The position numbers were made by a program, and so were the translations under genes. From NCBI RefSeq assembly GCF_001523745.2, contig NZ_CP013387.1:1860001-1924000 (forward strand): a DNA stretch of 64,000 nucleotides. The letters run 5' to 3'. Position 1 is the first letter of the stretch; each line of letters starts with the position of its first letter. This stretch comes from Burkholderia mayonis. GTDB taxonomy: Bacteria; Pseudomonadota; Gammaproteobacteria; Burkholderiales; Burkholderiaceae. The notes below the pieces were generated by a model. The model made no database searches. It was not told the origin of the DNA and saw only the letters and a program-made list of their open reading frames with translations. This document shows positions 26,303 to 35,725 of the stretch, in pieces.

Positions 26303-27595
26303 ATGCAGAACTACTACGAAGCCACTGCGACACGCACGCTCTACCCCGCGCTCGCCGATCGCGTCGACGTCGATGTCTGCATCGTCGGCGGCGGCCTCGC
26401 CGGCCTGTCGACAGCGCTCGGGCTCGTCGAGCGCGGCGTGCGCGACGTCGCGGTGCTCGACGCGCAGACGGTCGGCTTCGGCGCGTCAGGCCGCAACGGC
26501 GGCTTCGTGTTCGGCGGTTACAGCCTCGACAACGCGGATCTCCTGCGCATGCTCGGCCCCGAGTCCGCACGCGCGCTCTATCGGTTGACGATCGACGCGA
26601 TCGACCTGATCCGCGCGCGCGCCGCGCGCTACGGCATCGACTGCGAGCTGGTCGACGGCGGCGTGATCCTCGCGAACTGGTTCGACGATCCGGCGCGCCT
26701 GAACGCACCGCGCAAGCTGATGAAGGAAGTGTTCGGCGTCGAATGGGAGCCGCTCGACGCAAACGCGTTGCGCACGCGCCTGAAAACCGACCGCTATCAC
26801 GGCGGGCTCTTCGAGCGCAACGCGTTCCACTTCCATCCGCTCAAGTACGTGCTCGGCATCGCGGCCGCGGCCACGCGCGGCGGCGCGCGGATCCACGAGC
26901 ATTCGGCCGCGCGCACGATCCGCCGCGACGGCGCGGGCTTCGTCGTCGCGACAGACGGCGGCGCCGTGCGTGCGCGGCGCGTCGTGTTCGCGGGCGGCGG
27001 CTATGCGCGCGGCGTGTATCCGCGCATCGAGCGTGCGGTGCTGCCGATCGCGACCTACGTGATCGCGACCGAGCCGCTCGGCGCGCGGCTCGCCGACGCG
27101 ATCGCATGCCGGTCGGCCGTCTACGACACCCGCTTCGCCTTCGACTACTACCGGCCGCTCGCCGACTCACGCATCCTGTGGGGCGGCCGCATCTCGGTGC
27201 TCGAACGCGGGCCGGACGCCATCGCGCGGCTGCTCAAGCACGACCTCGTGCGCGTCTATCCACAGTTGCGCGACGTTGCCGTGCAGTTCGCGTGGGGCGG
27301 GCTCATGAGCTACGCGCGCCACAAGATGCCGCAGATCGGACGCGACCCGGATGGCGTCTGGCACGCGGTCGGCTTCGGCGGCCACGGGATGGCGCCGACG
27401 ACGGTCGCGGGCGAGGTGCTCGCAGCAGCGCTCGCCGAACGGCGGCCCGTGCCGGACGGCTTCGCAAGGTTCGGCCTCACACGCACATTCGGCCTCGCCG
27501 GGCTGGCCGCCGCACAACTCACGTACAGCGCGTACGAGGCGCGGGATGCGCTCGCCGCGCGCCGCCGCACACGTTTCGACAAACCCGTTTTTTAG
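26303..27595 (+). CDS. FAD-dependent amine/amino-acid oxidoreductase (DAO family)
   Basis: A 430-residue DadA/PuuB/OrdL-like flavoprotein. It starts with an aromatic lead MQNYYEATATRTLYPALADR and then the FAD-binding VDVCIVGGGLAGLSTALGLV, followed by GASGRNGGFVFGGYS. The DAO C-terminal pattern is WGGLMSYARHKMPQIGRDPD and HAVGFGGHGMAPTTVAGEVL. Members oxidise gamma-glutamylputrescine, sarcosine or amino acids. No glutamylpolyamine pathway genes are adjacent, so the substrate stays open. Confidence 0.87.
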   Translation: MQNYYEATATRTLYPALADRVDVDVCIVGGGLAGLSTALGLVERGVRDVAVLDAQTVGFGASGRNGGFVFGGYSLDNADLLRMLGPESARALYRLTIDAIDLIRARAARYGIDCELVDGGVILANWFDDPARLNAPRKLMKEVFGVEWEPLDANALRTRLKTDRYHGGLFERNAFHFHPLKYVLGIAAAATRGGARIHEHSAARTIRRDGAGFVVATDGGAVRARRVVFAGGGYARGVYPRIERAVLPIATYVIATEPLGARLADAIACRSAVYDTRFAFDYYRPLADSRILWGGRISVLERGPDAIARLLKHDLVRVYPQLRDVAVQFAWGGLMSYARHKMPQIGRDPDGVWHAVGFGGHGMAPTTVAGEVLAAALAERRPVPDGFARFGLTRTFGLAGLAAAQLTYSAYEARDALAARRRTRFDKPVF

Positions 27596-27770
27596 GGTTC
27601 TTCGGGGATTTTCGGGAGACGCGAGGCAGACCGTCGCCGGTCGGTGAAGCATCGCTTGTCCGATCTGTAGCGCGAATACTTTTACCCGCCAAAATAAAAA
27701 ATATAGAGATGTGGCCTGGGTGTTTTGGAAGGTGAAATATTCGCGCCTGTTATTCGCCGCAGATCAACCG

Positions 27771-28118
27771 TTATTCGTTGGTGCCTGTTGCCCACACGGG
27801 TACTTGCGGTTCGTAAATGACGACGTTTCCGTCATTCTGGACGATGAGCGTCGAATACGGCTTGCCATTTGTGTCGCTTGCCCATACGGCTCCGGGATAG
27901 CCGTAGATCACAAAATTGCCGTCTTGTTGCATGATTGCTTTTGAGACGGCCTTGCCATTCGTGCCGGATGCCCATAGTGCCCGATGATCGCTCAGACGGT
28001 ACAGCACGAGATTTCCATCGTCCTGCAAAATGAACTGGTATCGACCATCCGTGGAGACAAGGTAGTCTTCCTTGAGCAAAAATTGATTCGTCAGCAATGT
28101 TGCGCCTTTATATGCCAT
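27771..28118 (-). CDS. Single-domain bulb-type (mannose-binding, B_lectin) lectin
   Basis: A 115-residue monocot-mannose-binding-lectin domain making up the whole protein. Three complete QxDxNxVxY sugar sites are present: QDDGNLVLY (32-40), QQDGNFVIY (64-72) and QNDGNVVIY (94-102), each followed by a WA(S/T)xTN strand. The start at 28118 is preceded by GGAG; an in-frame ATG at 28157 lacks a site. No signal peptide. The gene and its flanks (27600-28430) are AT-rich against GC-rich surroundings. Known bacterial relatives are LlpA lectin-like bacteriocins, usually two such domains, and sugar-binding adhesins. Role here unknown; a bacteriocin-like or glycan-binding secreted protein is likely. Confidence 0.88.
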   Translation of the reverse strand: MAYKGATLLTNQFLLKEDYLVSTDGRYQFILQDDGNLVLYRLSDHRALWASGTNGKAVSKAIMQQDGNFVIYGYPGAVWASDTNGKPYSTLIVQNDGNVVIYEPQVPVWATGTNE

Positions 28119-28554
28119 GATGATATCTCCGATTGTAAATTGGGCGACAAGCGCCAATCCACCGTGAACATTCGCGGTGAGATTGCATCCGGATAAAATC
28201 TGTTTCTAAAATGTTGAGTTGGTTTCCGCTTCTTCAGCATGAGGCCACTCGTTATAGCGTGGTAAGAAGAATGGTAGGCCGGCCTTGTCATCCGTCAGGC
28301 AAAATATTTATATCGTTTACCCTATATTGAACTGGCATATTATTTGTTGGGTAAATTGCTAAAAAATCGCCGATTTAATTAACCTGATATTGTATTTCCC
28401 GATCTCGTGGCGGAAACTTCGGACGCTCGAGCACGGACCTTCAAAAGGCGGCAAGGGGGCGGACAGCGACATCCCCGGAAATCTTCGAAGGACCTTTTTT
28501 AGAGCCAGGAATCGGGCCGAAGCCAATTGGGGCGCGTGCTAGAATGCGCCGACC
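28119..28554. other. AT-rich intergenic region upstream of the lectin gene
   Basis: 436 bp of clearly lower GC than the neighbours, with A/T runs near 28300-28400. It should hold the lectin promoter (minus) and that of the TetR gene (plus). No gene, inverted repeat or insertion-sequence end was recognised. Confidence 0.5.
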
Positions 28555-29253
28555 ATGCCGCCGCCCGATGACGCCAAAATGAAACAAGGAAGCAAGGCCG
28601 CCGCGCCCGACGCCGATGCGCGGCGCGATGAGGCGCGCCGCAAATACGATCCCGAACAGACGAAGCGCAACATCCTCGACGTCGCCACGCAGGAGTTCTC
28701 CGCGATGGGGCTGTCGGGCGCGCGCGTCGATTCGATCGCCGAACGCACGAACACGACGAAGCGGATGCTCTACTACTACTTCGACAGCAAGGAAGGGCTG
28801 TACGAAGCAGTACTCGAGAAAGTCTACGGCGACATCCGCGCGCTCGAACTCGAACTGAACGTCGGCGAACTGGAGCCGCGCGAGGGCTTGCGCCGGCTCG
28901 TCGAATTCACGTTCGACTACCACGACAAGCATCGCGACTTCGTGCGCCTCGTGACGATCGAGAACATTCACGGCGCGAAGTATCTCGAGCAGCTGAAGTC
29001 GTTCAAGAACCGCAACGTCAGCATCATCAAGACGCTCGAGGACCTGCTCGCGCACGGCGTCGAAAGCGGCGCGTTCCGCGAGGATGTCGATCCGTTCGAT
29101 CTGCATCTGCTGATCAGCTCGTTCTGCTTTCATCGCGTCGCGAACCGCTATACGTTCGGCACGGCGTTCGGCCGCGATCCGTCGTCGCCGCGACTGCGCA
29201 CGCGGCATCGCGCGATGATCGCCGAGACGGTCTTGCGTTACGTCGCACGCTGA
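28555..29253 (+). CDS. TetR/AcrR family regulator
   Basis: A 232-residue regulator. After a charged leader the HTH domain reads TKRNILDVATQEFSAMGLSG, RVDSIAERTNTTKRMLYYYF and DSKEGLYEAVLEKVYGDIRA, a complete TetR domain; the C-terminal part (RLVEFTFDYHDKHRDFVRLV, FKNRNVSIIKTLEDLLAHGV) is the TetR_C type seen in regulators of fatty-acid or aromatic metabolism. The ATG at 28555 could be replaced by the one at 28579. It is convergent with the phospholipase-like gene and its target is not visible. Confidence 0.87.
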   Translation: MPPPDDAKMKQGSKAAAPDADARRDEARRKYDPEQTKRNILDVATQEFSAMGLSGARVDSIAERTNTTKRMLYYYFDSKEGLYEAVLEKVYGDIRALELELNVGELEPREGLRRLVEFTFDYHDKHRDFVRLVTIENIHGAKYLEQLKSFKNRNVSIIKTLEDLLAHGVESGAFREDVDPFDLHLLISSFCFHRVANRYTFGTAFGRDPSSPRLRTRHRAMIAETVLRYVAR

Positions 29254-29269
29254 TCGTCGGCGCACGGCG

Positions 29270-29302
29270 CGTGGGGCCGCGCGCTCGTCGCGCAGCCCCA
29301 CG
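29270..29302. terminator. Strong GC hairpin between convergent genes
   Basis: Inverted repeat CGTGGGGC / GCCCCACG with further GCGC/GCGC pairing inside. It sits between the TetR stop (29253) and the convergent phospholipase-like stop (29321). It lacks a T-tract, so termination is probable only by position. Confidence 0.4.
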
Positions 29303-29320
29303 ACGAGCGCCGAAGTCCGC

Positions 29321-31135
29321 TCAGGCCTGCGCGTGCGTCGCCGGCGCCGGCTTGGCAAGCGCGATCCGCGCCTTCTCCTCCGGGCTTCCCGCGACGAAGT
29401 ACTTCTTCGCCCACCGCGAATCCGGCTGCAACGCAAGCTTGCCGCGCACGCCCGTCCCCGAACCCGCATCCGAACCCGAGCCGCGACGCGAAGCGATCGC
29501 CAGCGCGCGCGCACGATAGTGCTCGTAAAGCCGCAAGAACTCCGCGAGATAGATCGCCGCGACGCGCGCATCGCGAATCTCCAGCAGATTCTCGTCGTTG
29601 AAATGCTCGGAATTCCCGCTCATGTTCGCCGAGCCGCTGTAGACGATCGGATCCGCCCCCTCCGCGTCGATCACGATGAACTTGTGGTGAATGACGACGG
29701 GCGGATAAGCGGGCGGCGCTTCCCCCGGAAAGAGCCGCAGCTCCGTCTCGAAGCCGTCCGGCACCGCTGCGGGAGAGAAATACGCGGCGTCGATCACGTC
29801 GCGATTCGAACGGCTGCGGTGATACAGCTCGAGGTTCGCGAGACGCGCGGCATCGAGCGTCTTGCCGTCGCGCTGATCCGCGTCCGCCTGCTGCGCGCCG
29901 CGCGCGCTGATCCCGTTGACGAGCCCGAACATCATCAGCCCGCGGTCGCCCGCTTCGAAGCACGCGTCGCGCAGCGCGGCATCGGTCGGCATGAAGAGAC
30001 AAAACGCAACCGAATGCTGCGCACCGCGGATCGCGTCGACAACCGTGTCGATCTGCGTGCGCACGCCGCGCGGCTCCGGCGAAAACGACACGCGCACGCG
30101 CGCCGAACCGATTTCGATCGCCTCCGACCAGCCGGGCGCGAGCCGCGCGGTCTCGGCGATGCCCGGATTCGACGCGAGCGCGCGCGCTCGCGCGTTGTAC
30201 AGCTCGGCGAGCGCCGCCGACTCGAACGTGTGCAGTACGTTCGCCTGCTCGGTGATGCCCTCGGTCGTGAAGTTCGCCGAGCCGGTCAGCACGCGCGCGG
30301 GCCCCGTCTCGTCGCCCGCGACGATGAACTTGTCGTGCATGATCCGCGTCTTGTCGCGCGGTGCGAGCGTCGCGATGCCCGTCAATCGGTCGACGGCCGG
30401 CTGGTTCGGCGACGGCAGCGGCGGCTCGCCGCGGCCGCGCTGCGTCTCGTGCGCGTCATAGACGATCGCGAGCGCATCGGCGCCGTGCGCGCGGCCGAAC
30501 GCGTCGAATGCCGGAATCGCCCAAAGCGGATCGGTCAGGTGATAGACCGCCGACACCGCGCGCCGCGCATCGCCGCCGAGTACCAATCCGAAGGTCTCCT
30601 GCAGATCGTTCGCAAGCCACGTGCGCAGCTTCAGCGCCGCGTCGGGCGGCGGCGCATCGCCTGCGGCGAGATGCAGCGCGCGAACCTGCTTCGCGAACGC
30701 CTGCGAGCTCACCACCGCGCGGTTGAACCACGTGCCGATCCCATCCTCGACGTGCGCGGGCAGCGTGACGCTGCATACGCCCGCATCGGCTTCGAGCACG
30801 TGCAGCGACGCGGGCGTGCCGACGACCGGATAGACGTCGTAGCGAAACGTCCGGCCGCGATCCGGTGGATCGATCCGCGCGTCCCACCACATGAATTTCT
30901 GGATCGGCGCCTGATCGGTCGGCGCATCGCCTTGGGTGCCGGCCGCGGGGCCGTCGAACGTCAGCCGGTTCGGCAGCCAGCTCGTCGCGGCGCGCGTCTT
31001 GCCGTCCGTCGACCAGAAGCCGGGCGTACGCTTGATCGCAAAACCGAGAAAATCATCGCGCCGCCGCGCGTCGGGCCAATCGAAGGCCAGCAGGACCAAC
31101 GTCGGGGAAAGATAGCTGCGCACGCTGACGGACAT
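29321..31135 (-). CDS. Phospholipase D-like protein with two HKD motifs
   Basis: A 604-residue protein of the PLD superfamily. HKD motif 1 is at His267 (HDKFIVAGD then TGSANF; one residue longer than HxKx4D) and motif 2 at His483 (HHKFIVID then YSGSANMSG, canonical). The two motifs each sit in a PLD domain, as in active monomeric family members. No signal peptide is seen. Start at 31135 follows GAGGAGGG; an upstream ATG at 31165 is less well placed. Possible activities are phospholipid or nucleic-acid phosphodiester hydrolysis; the N-terminal 200 residues are of unknown role. Confidence 0.85.
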   Translation of the reverse strand: MSVSVRSYLSPTLVLLAFDWPDARRRDDFLGFAIKRTPGFWSTDGKTRAATSWLPNRLTFDGPAAGTQGDAPTDQAPIQKFMWWDARIDPPDRGRTFRYDVYPVVGTPASLHVLEADAGVCSVTLPAHVEDGIGTWFNRAVVSSQAFAKQVRALHLAAGDAPPPDAALKLRTWLANDLQETFGLVLGGDARRAVSAVYHLTDPLWAIPAFDAFGRAHGADALAIVYDAHETQRGRGEPPLPSPNQPAVDRLTGIATLAPRDKTRIMHDKFIVAGDETGPARVLTGSANFTTEGITEQANVLHTFESAALAELYNARARALASNPGIAETARLAPGWSEAIEIGSARVRVSFSPEPRGVRTQIDTVVDAIRGAQHSVAFCLFMPTDAALRDACFEAGDRGLMMFGLVNGISARGAQQADADQRDGKTLDAARLANLELYHRSRSNRDVIDAAYFSPAAVPDGFETELRLFPGEAPPAYPPVVIHHKFIVIDAEGADPIVYSGSANMSGNSEHFNDENLLEIRDARVAAIYLAEFLRLYEHYRARALAIASRRGSGSDAGSGTGVRGKLALQPDSRWAKKYFVAGSPEEKARIALAKPAPATHAQA

Positions 31136-31712
31136 CGCCGCCCTCCTCGGCTCATCGCCTTCCAAAGTCGAAGCGTCGAGTGTTCAGCGCTTGCTTGCCG
31201 TGCGTGTGACGTTCCGATGAAGTTTCCGTGTCGTGTTTGCTTCGACGCGGCTCGAGGCGGCGGATGGGGCATGGCGAAGGGCGGGCGCACGAGAGGCAGG
31301 TGATCGAAGCGGAACGAGACAGGGCGAGGTTCGACGGCACGCTGCGCGGCGCAGCGCAATGCGAGACACATGACCTGCATCGCGGGTGTGCGACACATCG
31401 ACCGACGCAGCAGCGATCAGCCGCAGGACAATCTCGATCTGCCGGAATGTCGGCGCACGCCGCACCGCCTTGTCGTGCTCGCGCCGGAACACGAAATAGC
31501 GCCCCGCTTATCGGAACATGACGTGCATCGCGCGCTCGCGACGCATCGGCCGTTGCCACCACGATCCGCCGCAGACAACAATCCCGCTCCCCAGAACGTC
31601 GGCGCGCCGCATCGCCTTGTCGTGCTCGCGCCGGAACACGAAATAGCGCGCCACTTGTCAGAACATCCCGCGCATCGCGCCGTCCACCACGCACCGCCCC
31701 ACACCGCACCGC
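31136..31712. other. Intergenic region with repeats derived from the deoR-type gene end
   Basis: No intact gene. It contains two degenerate 147-156-bp repeats of the 3' end of the neighbouring DeoR-family gene (see repeat entry). Short frames here on both strands are by-products of the repeats. Confidence 0.6.
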
Positions 31713-31790
31713 TCAACCACAGACGACGAGCTCGATCCCGCGCAACGTCAACGCCCGCCGCATCGCCTTGTCCGGCGCGCGCTCGGTCAC
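31369..31790. repeat. Three-copy, about 150-bp repeat including the 3' end of the DeoR gene
   Basis: The anchor A(T/C)CGCCTTGT recurs at 31464, 31611 and 31762 and CATGAC(C/G)TGCAT-like sequence at 31369, 31517 and 31673. The third copy is the end of the intact DeoR gene (ending PDKAMRRALTLRGIELVVCG). The other copies encode recognisable relics on the minus strand: YFVFRREHDKAMRRADVLGS and GRYFVFRREHDKAVRRAPTF. Copy 2 matches the gene end in about three quarters of positions over 48 bp. Confidence 0.75.
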
Positions 31791-32471
31791 GAGGAAGCGG
31801 GCCGCCTCCGAGCCATTGATCCGCACGGGCATCACGCGTCCGAACTTCGAGTGATCGGCGACGACGACGGGCGCCGCCGCCGCCGCGAGCATCCGCCCGC
31901 GCACTTCGGCGACGACGCGCGAATAATCGGTCAACGTGCCGTCCGGCGTGATCCCGCCCGCGCCGACGAACGCGAAATCGACGTGGTATTGCCCGAGCTG
32001 CTGGATCGTGTCGAGGCCGAATGTCGCGTCTTCGTCATCGGACAGCTCGCCGCCGAGAAGCGTCACGCGGTTGCCGTTGCGGCGGCCGAGCACGCCGGCG
32101 ATCCGCCAGTCGTTCGTATAGACGGTCAGTCGATGCCGGTCGACGAGCGCGAGCGCGACCGCATGGACCGTGCTGCCCGAGTCGAGCAGCACCGACGCGC
32201 CATCGGCCACGAACTCGGCCGCGCGCCGGCCGATCGCGCGCTTCGCGTCCGCGTGCGACGCATCGCGCTCGGACACGCTCGGCTCGTGCCGGTCGGCGGC
32301 GAGCGCGCCGCCGTGCGTCGTGATCACGAGGCCGCGCGCGGCAAGCGCGTTCAGATCGCGGCGGATCGTCTCGCGCGACACGTTGAGCGCGTTCACGAGC
32401 TGTGCGACCGACAGTGCGCCCGCGCGACCGAGTTCGGACAGGATGTAGCGATGACGTTGTTCTGCAAGCAT
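31713..32471 (-). CDS. DeoR/GlpR family transcriptional regulator
   Basis: A 252-residue regulator of sugar metabolism. The N-terminal HTH reads MLAEQRHRYILSELGRAGAL then LVNALNVSRETIRRDLNALA; the C-terminal sugar-phosphate sensor (DeoRC) has GRRAAEFVADGASVLLDSGS, TVYTNDWRIAGVLG and GAGGITPDGTLTDYSRVVAE. The DeoRC ligand is typically a phosphorylated sugar. It is on the same strand as, and 118 bp beyond, the MFS transporter of the hexuronate cluster, which it may control. Its 3' end appears in two further decayed copies downstream. Confidence 0.9.
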   Translation of the reverse strand: MLAEQRHRYILSELGRAGALSVAQLVNALNVSRETIRRDLNALAARGLVITTHGGALAADRHEPSVSERDASHADAKRAIGRRAAEFVADGASVLLDSGSTVHAVALALVDRHRLTVYTNDWRIAGVLGRRNGNRVTLLGGELSDDEDATFGLDTIQQLGQYHVDFAFVGAGGITPDGTLTDYSRVVAEVRGRMLAAAAAPVVVADHSKFGRVMPVRINGSEAARFLVTERAPDKAMRRALTLRGIELVVCG

Positions 32472-32589
32472 GGCGCGCGGCGCGGCCGGGCCGCGAGTCG
32501 GATCGTGAATGACGGATGGCGGGCTATTGTAGTACGGCGCAATGATCTCGCGCCGATCGCCCGCCTGTCCGGCGGCGCCGCGAGCCGGC

Positions 32590-33888
32590 CTACAGAATCG
32601 GGATTTCGCGCAGCATGCGCGTGTCGCGCGGACGATTGCGGAGAAACAGCGCGGACAGCACCGCGCCGATCAGCGCGATCGCACCCGCGAGCACGAACGC
32701 GGACACGAACGAGCCGCTGCGTTCGACGATGAAGCCGGTGACGGCCGGCCCGACGACGCCCGACAGGCTCCCCATGCAGTGCAGGCAACCGCTGACGGCG
32801 CCGACCCGCGCGGGCACGACGAGGTCCTGCACGATCGCCCAGTAGATCGCGCCCGTCACGTAGAGGAAGAAGAGCGACACGGACATCAGCGCGACCGCGC
32901 TCTGCGACGAGCGCACCGAGCCCGCCACCGCGACGCAGATCCCCGCGCCGAGCAGGCAACTCACGAGCACGATCCGGCGCGACAGCATCGCGTTGCCGGT
33001 GAGCTTGTAGATCGCGTCCGAGATGACGCCGCCGCACGCGAGGCCGACGGTGCCGACGAGCCACGGCACGACGGTCGCGACACTCATCTCGCGGATGTTC
33101 AGGTGATGCGCCTGCACGAGGTAGCTCGGGAACCAGCTCAGGAAGAAGAACAGCACATAGTTGTAGCCGAAGAACGCGACGCCCGTCGCGAGGATGCGCG
33201 GCTGCTTCAGGTAATGGCGAAGCGGCGGCGCATCGGCGGTGCCGGCGGCCGGTTGCTGCGCCGCCGCGCGGGCCGGCGCGACACCGCCGGGCACGGCTTG
33301 CTCGGCCGTCGATACGCGCTGCGCGGGCCGATCGGACGTCGTCGCAACCCAGACGAGCACCCATGCGAGGCCGATCGCGCAGACGATCCAGAAAGCCGGC
33401 CGCCAGCCGAACTCGACGGCGAGCACCCCGACGATCGGCCCGGCGATCGCGCCGCCCAGCGGCGAGCCGGCGCTCAGGAGCCCCATCGCGGTCGCCGCCG
33501 ATTCGCGCGGCAGCCAGTTGTTGACCATCTTGTTCGCCGCCGAGCAGAGCGGCCCTTCCGCCATGCCGAACAGCAGGCGCACGATCAGCAGACTCACGAA
33601 GCCGATCGCGATCGCCGTCATCCCGCAGAAGATCGACCACAGGCCGACCGCCAGCACATAGACGAGCTTCGGCCCGAGCCGGTCCGACGCGAGGCCGCCG
33701 ATGAAGTTGAACAGCGCATAGCCGACGAAGAACGTGCTGAAGACGATGCCCATCTGCGCAGCGTCGATCCCGAGATCCTTCTGCACCATCGGCGCGACGA
33801 TCGACAGCGCGACGCGGTCGAGATAATTGATGCCATACACGATGAACAGCAGGAATACCGTGATCCATCCCATCGTTTTCTGGTTCAT
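32590..33888 (-). CDS. MFS transporter, anion:cation symporter family (hexuronate/galactonate type)
   Basis: A 432-residue, 12-helix inner-membrane protein starting MNQKTMGWITVFLLFIVYGI. ACS-family features: NYLDRVALSIVAPMVQKDLG in TM1, GGLASDRLGPKLVYVLAVGL loop, RLLFGMAEGPLCSAANKMVN in TM4 and a long charged central loop (residues 200-235). Relatives carry glucuronate, galacturonate, galactonate or glucarate. Start at 33888 is supported by AAGGAGA; an upstream ATG at 33924 is less likely. Neighbouring UxuB and ManD genes make a hexuronate or aldonate the likely substrate. Confidence 0.87.
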   Translation of the reverse strand: MNQKTMGWITVFLLFIVYGINYLDRVALSIVAPMVQKDLGIDAAQMGIVFSTFFVGYALFNFIGGLASDRLGPKLVYVLAVGLWSIFCGMTAIAIGFVSLLIVRLLFGMAEGPLCSAANKMVNNWLPRESAATAMGLLSAGSPLGGAIAGPIVGVLAVEFGWRPAFWIVCAIGLAWVLVWVATTSDRPAQRVSTAEQAVPGGVAPARAAAQQPAAGTADAPPLRHYLKQPRILATGVAFFGYNYVLFFFLSWFPSYLVQAHHLNIREMSVATVVPWLVGTVGLACGGVISDAIYKLTGNAMLSRRIVLVSCLLGAGICVAVAGSVRSSQSAVALMSVSLFFLYVTGAIYWAIVQDLVVPARVGAVSGCLHCMGSLSGVVGPAVTGFIVERSGSFVSAFVLAGAIALIGAVLSALFLRNRPRDTRMLREIPIL

Positions 33889-34138
33889 GCCTGTCTCCTT
33901 CATGCCGATGCTGCCGGCGTTCATGTGATTTGTCGTTGCCGCCGGCGCGTCGACGGAAGGCCGACCGCGGACCGACTTCGGCAGTGTGTCGCCGGCGGAT
34001 GCGGCGGTCGGGCGACGCGTCTTCGGCTCGGCTTTGCGCGCGAAATCCGCCGCACGAAAAACGAAGTCCTTCGCACGGCGGGCGATGGCGAATGCAAACG
34101 CGGATGCGAGCGCCCGATCCCGCAGCCGGCCCGCGCGA

Positions 34139-35608
34139 TCAAGCGTCGAGCAACGGCCGCAGCAGCGCGTCCGTGCCGCGTTCGCGCAGCGTCGCCAGAT
34201 GCATGCCGACGCGCGCCGTCAGCGCATCGGGCCATCGCGCCGCGTCGCGCGACGCGAGCGAATCCAGCGCCGCGCGCACCGCATCGGCCGCGGTCCGCGC
34301 CCCGCGAAGGCGATCAGCAAGCGCATCGGCGCCGGGATCGTCGAGCGCGAGCGGCGCGCCCGCCTCGTCGCGCGCGACTTCGACGTAATGCAGCCACGCC
34401 GCGAGCGCACGCTCGACAAACGGCCGCTCGACGCCCGCCATCGCGCTCTCCGCGAGCGCCGGCAGCCAGCGCAGCGGCACCTTCTGCGTGCCGTCCGTCG
34501 CGATCTGCGCGGTGCGATGCGCGAGCGTCGGGTTGCGAAAGCGCTCGATCAACGACGCGCAATACGCGCGCGCGTCGTAGCCGGCAGGCACGTCGACCGT
34601 CGCGAGCAAGTCGCGCGTCATCAGGCCGCGCACGAATGCGTCAATCAGCGGATCGGCCATCGCGTCGGACACCGTGCGCCGCCCGCGCAACTGGCCGACG
34701 TAGGCGATCGCGGAGTGCGCGCCGTTCAGCAGGCGCAGCTTCATTTTCTCGTACGGACGCACGTCGGTCGCGACGAGCGCGCCCGCGTCCTCCCAGCGCG
34801 GCCGCGCGCCCGCGAACCGGTCCTCGAACACCCATTGCGCGAACGGCTCGCAGACGATCGCCGCCTCGTCGCGCACGCCGATGCGCGCCTCGACCCAGTC
34901 GAGCGATTCGGGCGTCGCGGCCGGCACGATCCGGTCGACCATCGTGTTCGGAAACGCGACGTCGCCGCGGATGCGCCGCGCGAGCGCGCCGTCGAACTGC
35001 TCCGCGTATTGCGTCGCCAGCATGCGCAGCGTGTCGCCGTTCGACGGTATGTTGTCGCAGCAGACCACCGACAGCGGCGCGCCGGACGCACGCAGCCGGA
35101 TGCCCGCGGCCAGGACGCCGAGCGTCGTCCAAGGCGCGTCCGGTTGCTGCAGGTCGCGGCGGATCGCCGGATCGTCGACGTCGAGATCCGCGCCGCCCGC
35201 CTTCCGGTAATAGCCCTTCTCGGTGACGGTCAGGCTGACGATCGACACGTCCGGATCGGCGATCAGGCTCAGCAGCGGCGCGAGCGCCTGCGGCGCGAAC
35301 AGCGCGCGATGCACGGCGCCGACGATCCGGGTGCGCGCAGCGTCGCCGTCGCGCTCGGTCACCGAATAGAGATGATCCTGCGCGGCGAGCAGATCGACCG
35401 CATGCCTGCGCCGCAGCTCGACGCCGGCGATCCCCCATCGCGTATCGCCGCGGTCGAGCAGCGTCTCGGTGTAGCGCGCCTGATGCGCGCGATGAAATGC
35501 GCCGAGACCGAGATGGACGATGCCCGTGCGAAGCGCGCGCCTGTCGTAGCGGGGGCGGGACACGTCGGCCGGCAGATCCCGGCATTGATCAGACGAAAGA
35601 AGCGGCAT
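34139..35608 (-). CDS. uxuB: Mannitol dehydrogenase family protein, probable fructuronate reductase
   Basis: A 489-residue NAD-dependent polyol dehydrogenase. The Rossmann start is TGIVHLGLGAFHRAHQARYT, and the family active-site helix is PYEKMKLRLLNGAHSAIAYV with the catalytic Lys and the following Asn/His. In context it should interconvert D-fructuronate and D-mannonate, feeding ManD; mannitol or arabinitol 2-dehydrogenases look similar. Start MPLLSSDQCRDLPADVSRPR at 35608 is preferred; in-frame ATGs at 35635 and 35644 fall within or beyond the GTACCATGGTAG operator-like site. Symbol from context. Confidence 0.82.
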   Translation of the reverse strand: MPLLSSDQCRDLPADVSRPRYDRRALRTGIVHLGLGAFHRAHQARYTETLLDRGDTRWGIAGVELRRRHAVDLLAAQDHLYSVTERDGDAARTRIVGAVHRALFAPQALAPLLSLIADPDVSIVSLTVTEKGYYRKAGGADLDVDDPAIRRDLQQPDAPWTTLGVLAAGIRLRASGAPLSVVCCDNIPSNGDTLRMLATQYAEQFDGALARRIRGDVAFPNTMVDRIVPAATPESLDWVEARIGVRDEAAIVCEPFAQWVFEDRFAGARPRWEDAGALVATDVRPYEKMKLRLLNGAHSAIAYVGQLRGRRTVSDAMADPLIDAFVRGLMTRDLLATVDVPAGYDARAYCASLIERFRNPTLAHRTAQIATDGTQKVPLRWLPALAESAMAGVERPFVERALAAWLHYVEVARDEAGAPLALDDPGADALADRLRGARTAADAVRAALDSLASRDAARWPDALTARVGMHLATLRERGTDALLRPLLDA

Positions 35609-35629
35609 GGTGATTGAATCGGCGATTTG

Positions 35630-35639
35630 TACCATGGTA
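35630..35639. promoter_or_regulatory. Palindrome TACCATGGTA, probable GntR operator (uxuB side)
   Basis: Perfect 10-bp palindrome within the 12-mer GTACCATGGTAG, 21 bp upstream of the uxuB start. An identical 12-mer occurs 96 bp away at 35725, next to the divergent GntR gene. Confidence 0.6.
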
Positions 35640-35725
35640 GTCAATGCATTGCCGGGAGATTATTCCGAGTGCACATCTATTTTTATCGGTGTAAACGCTA
35701 TATCGGCTATCTGGCGCGTCAGATG

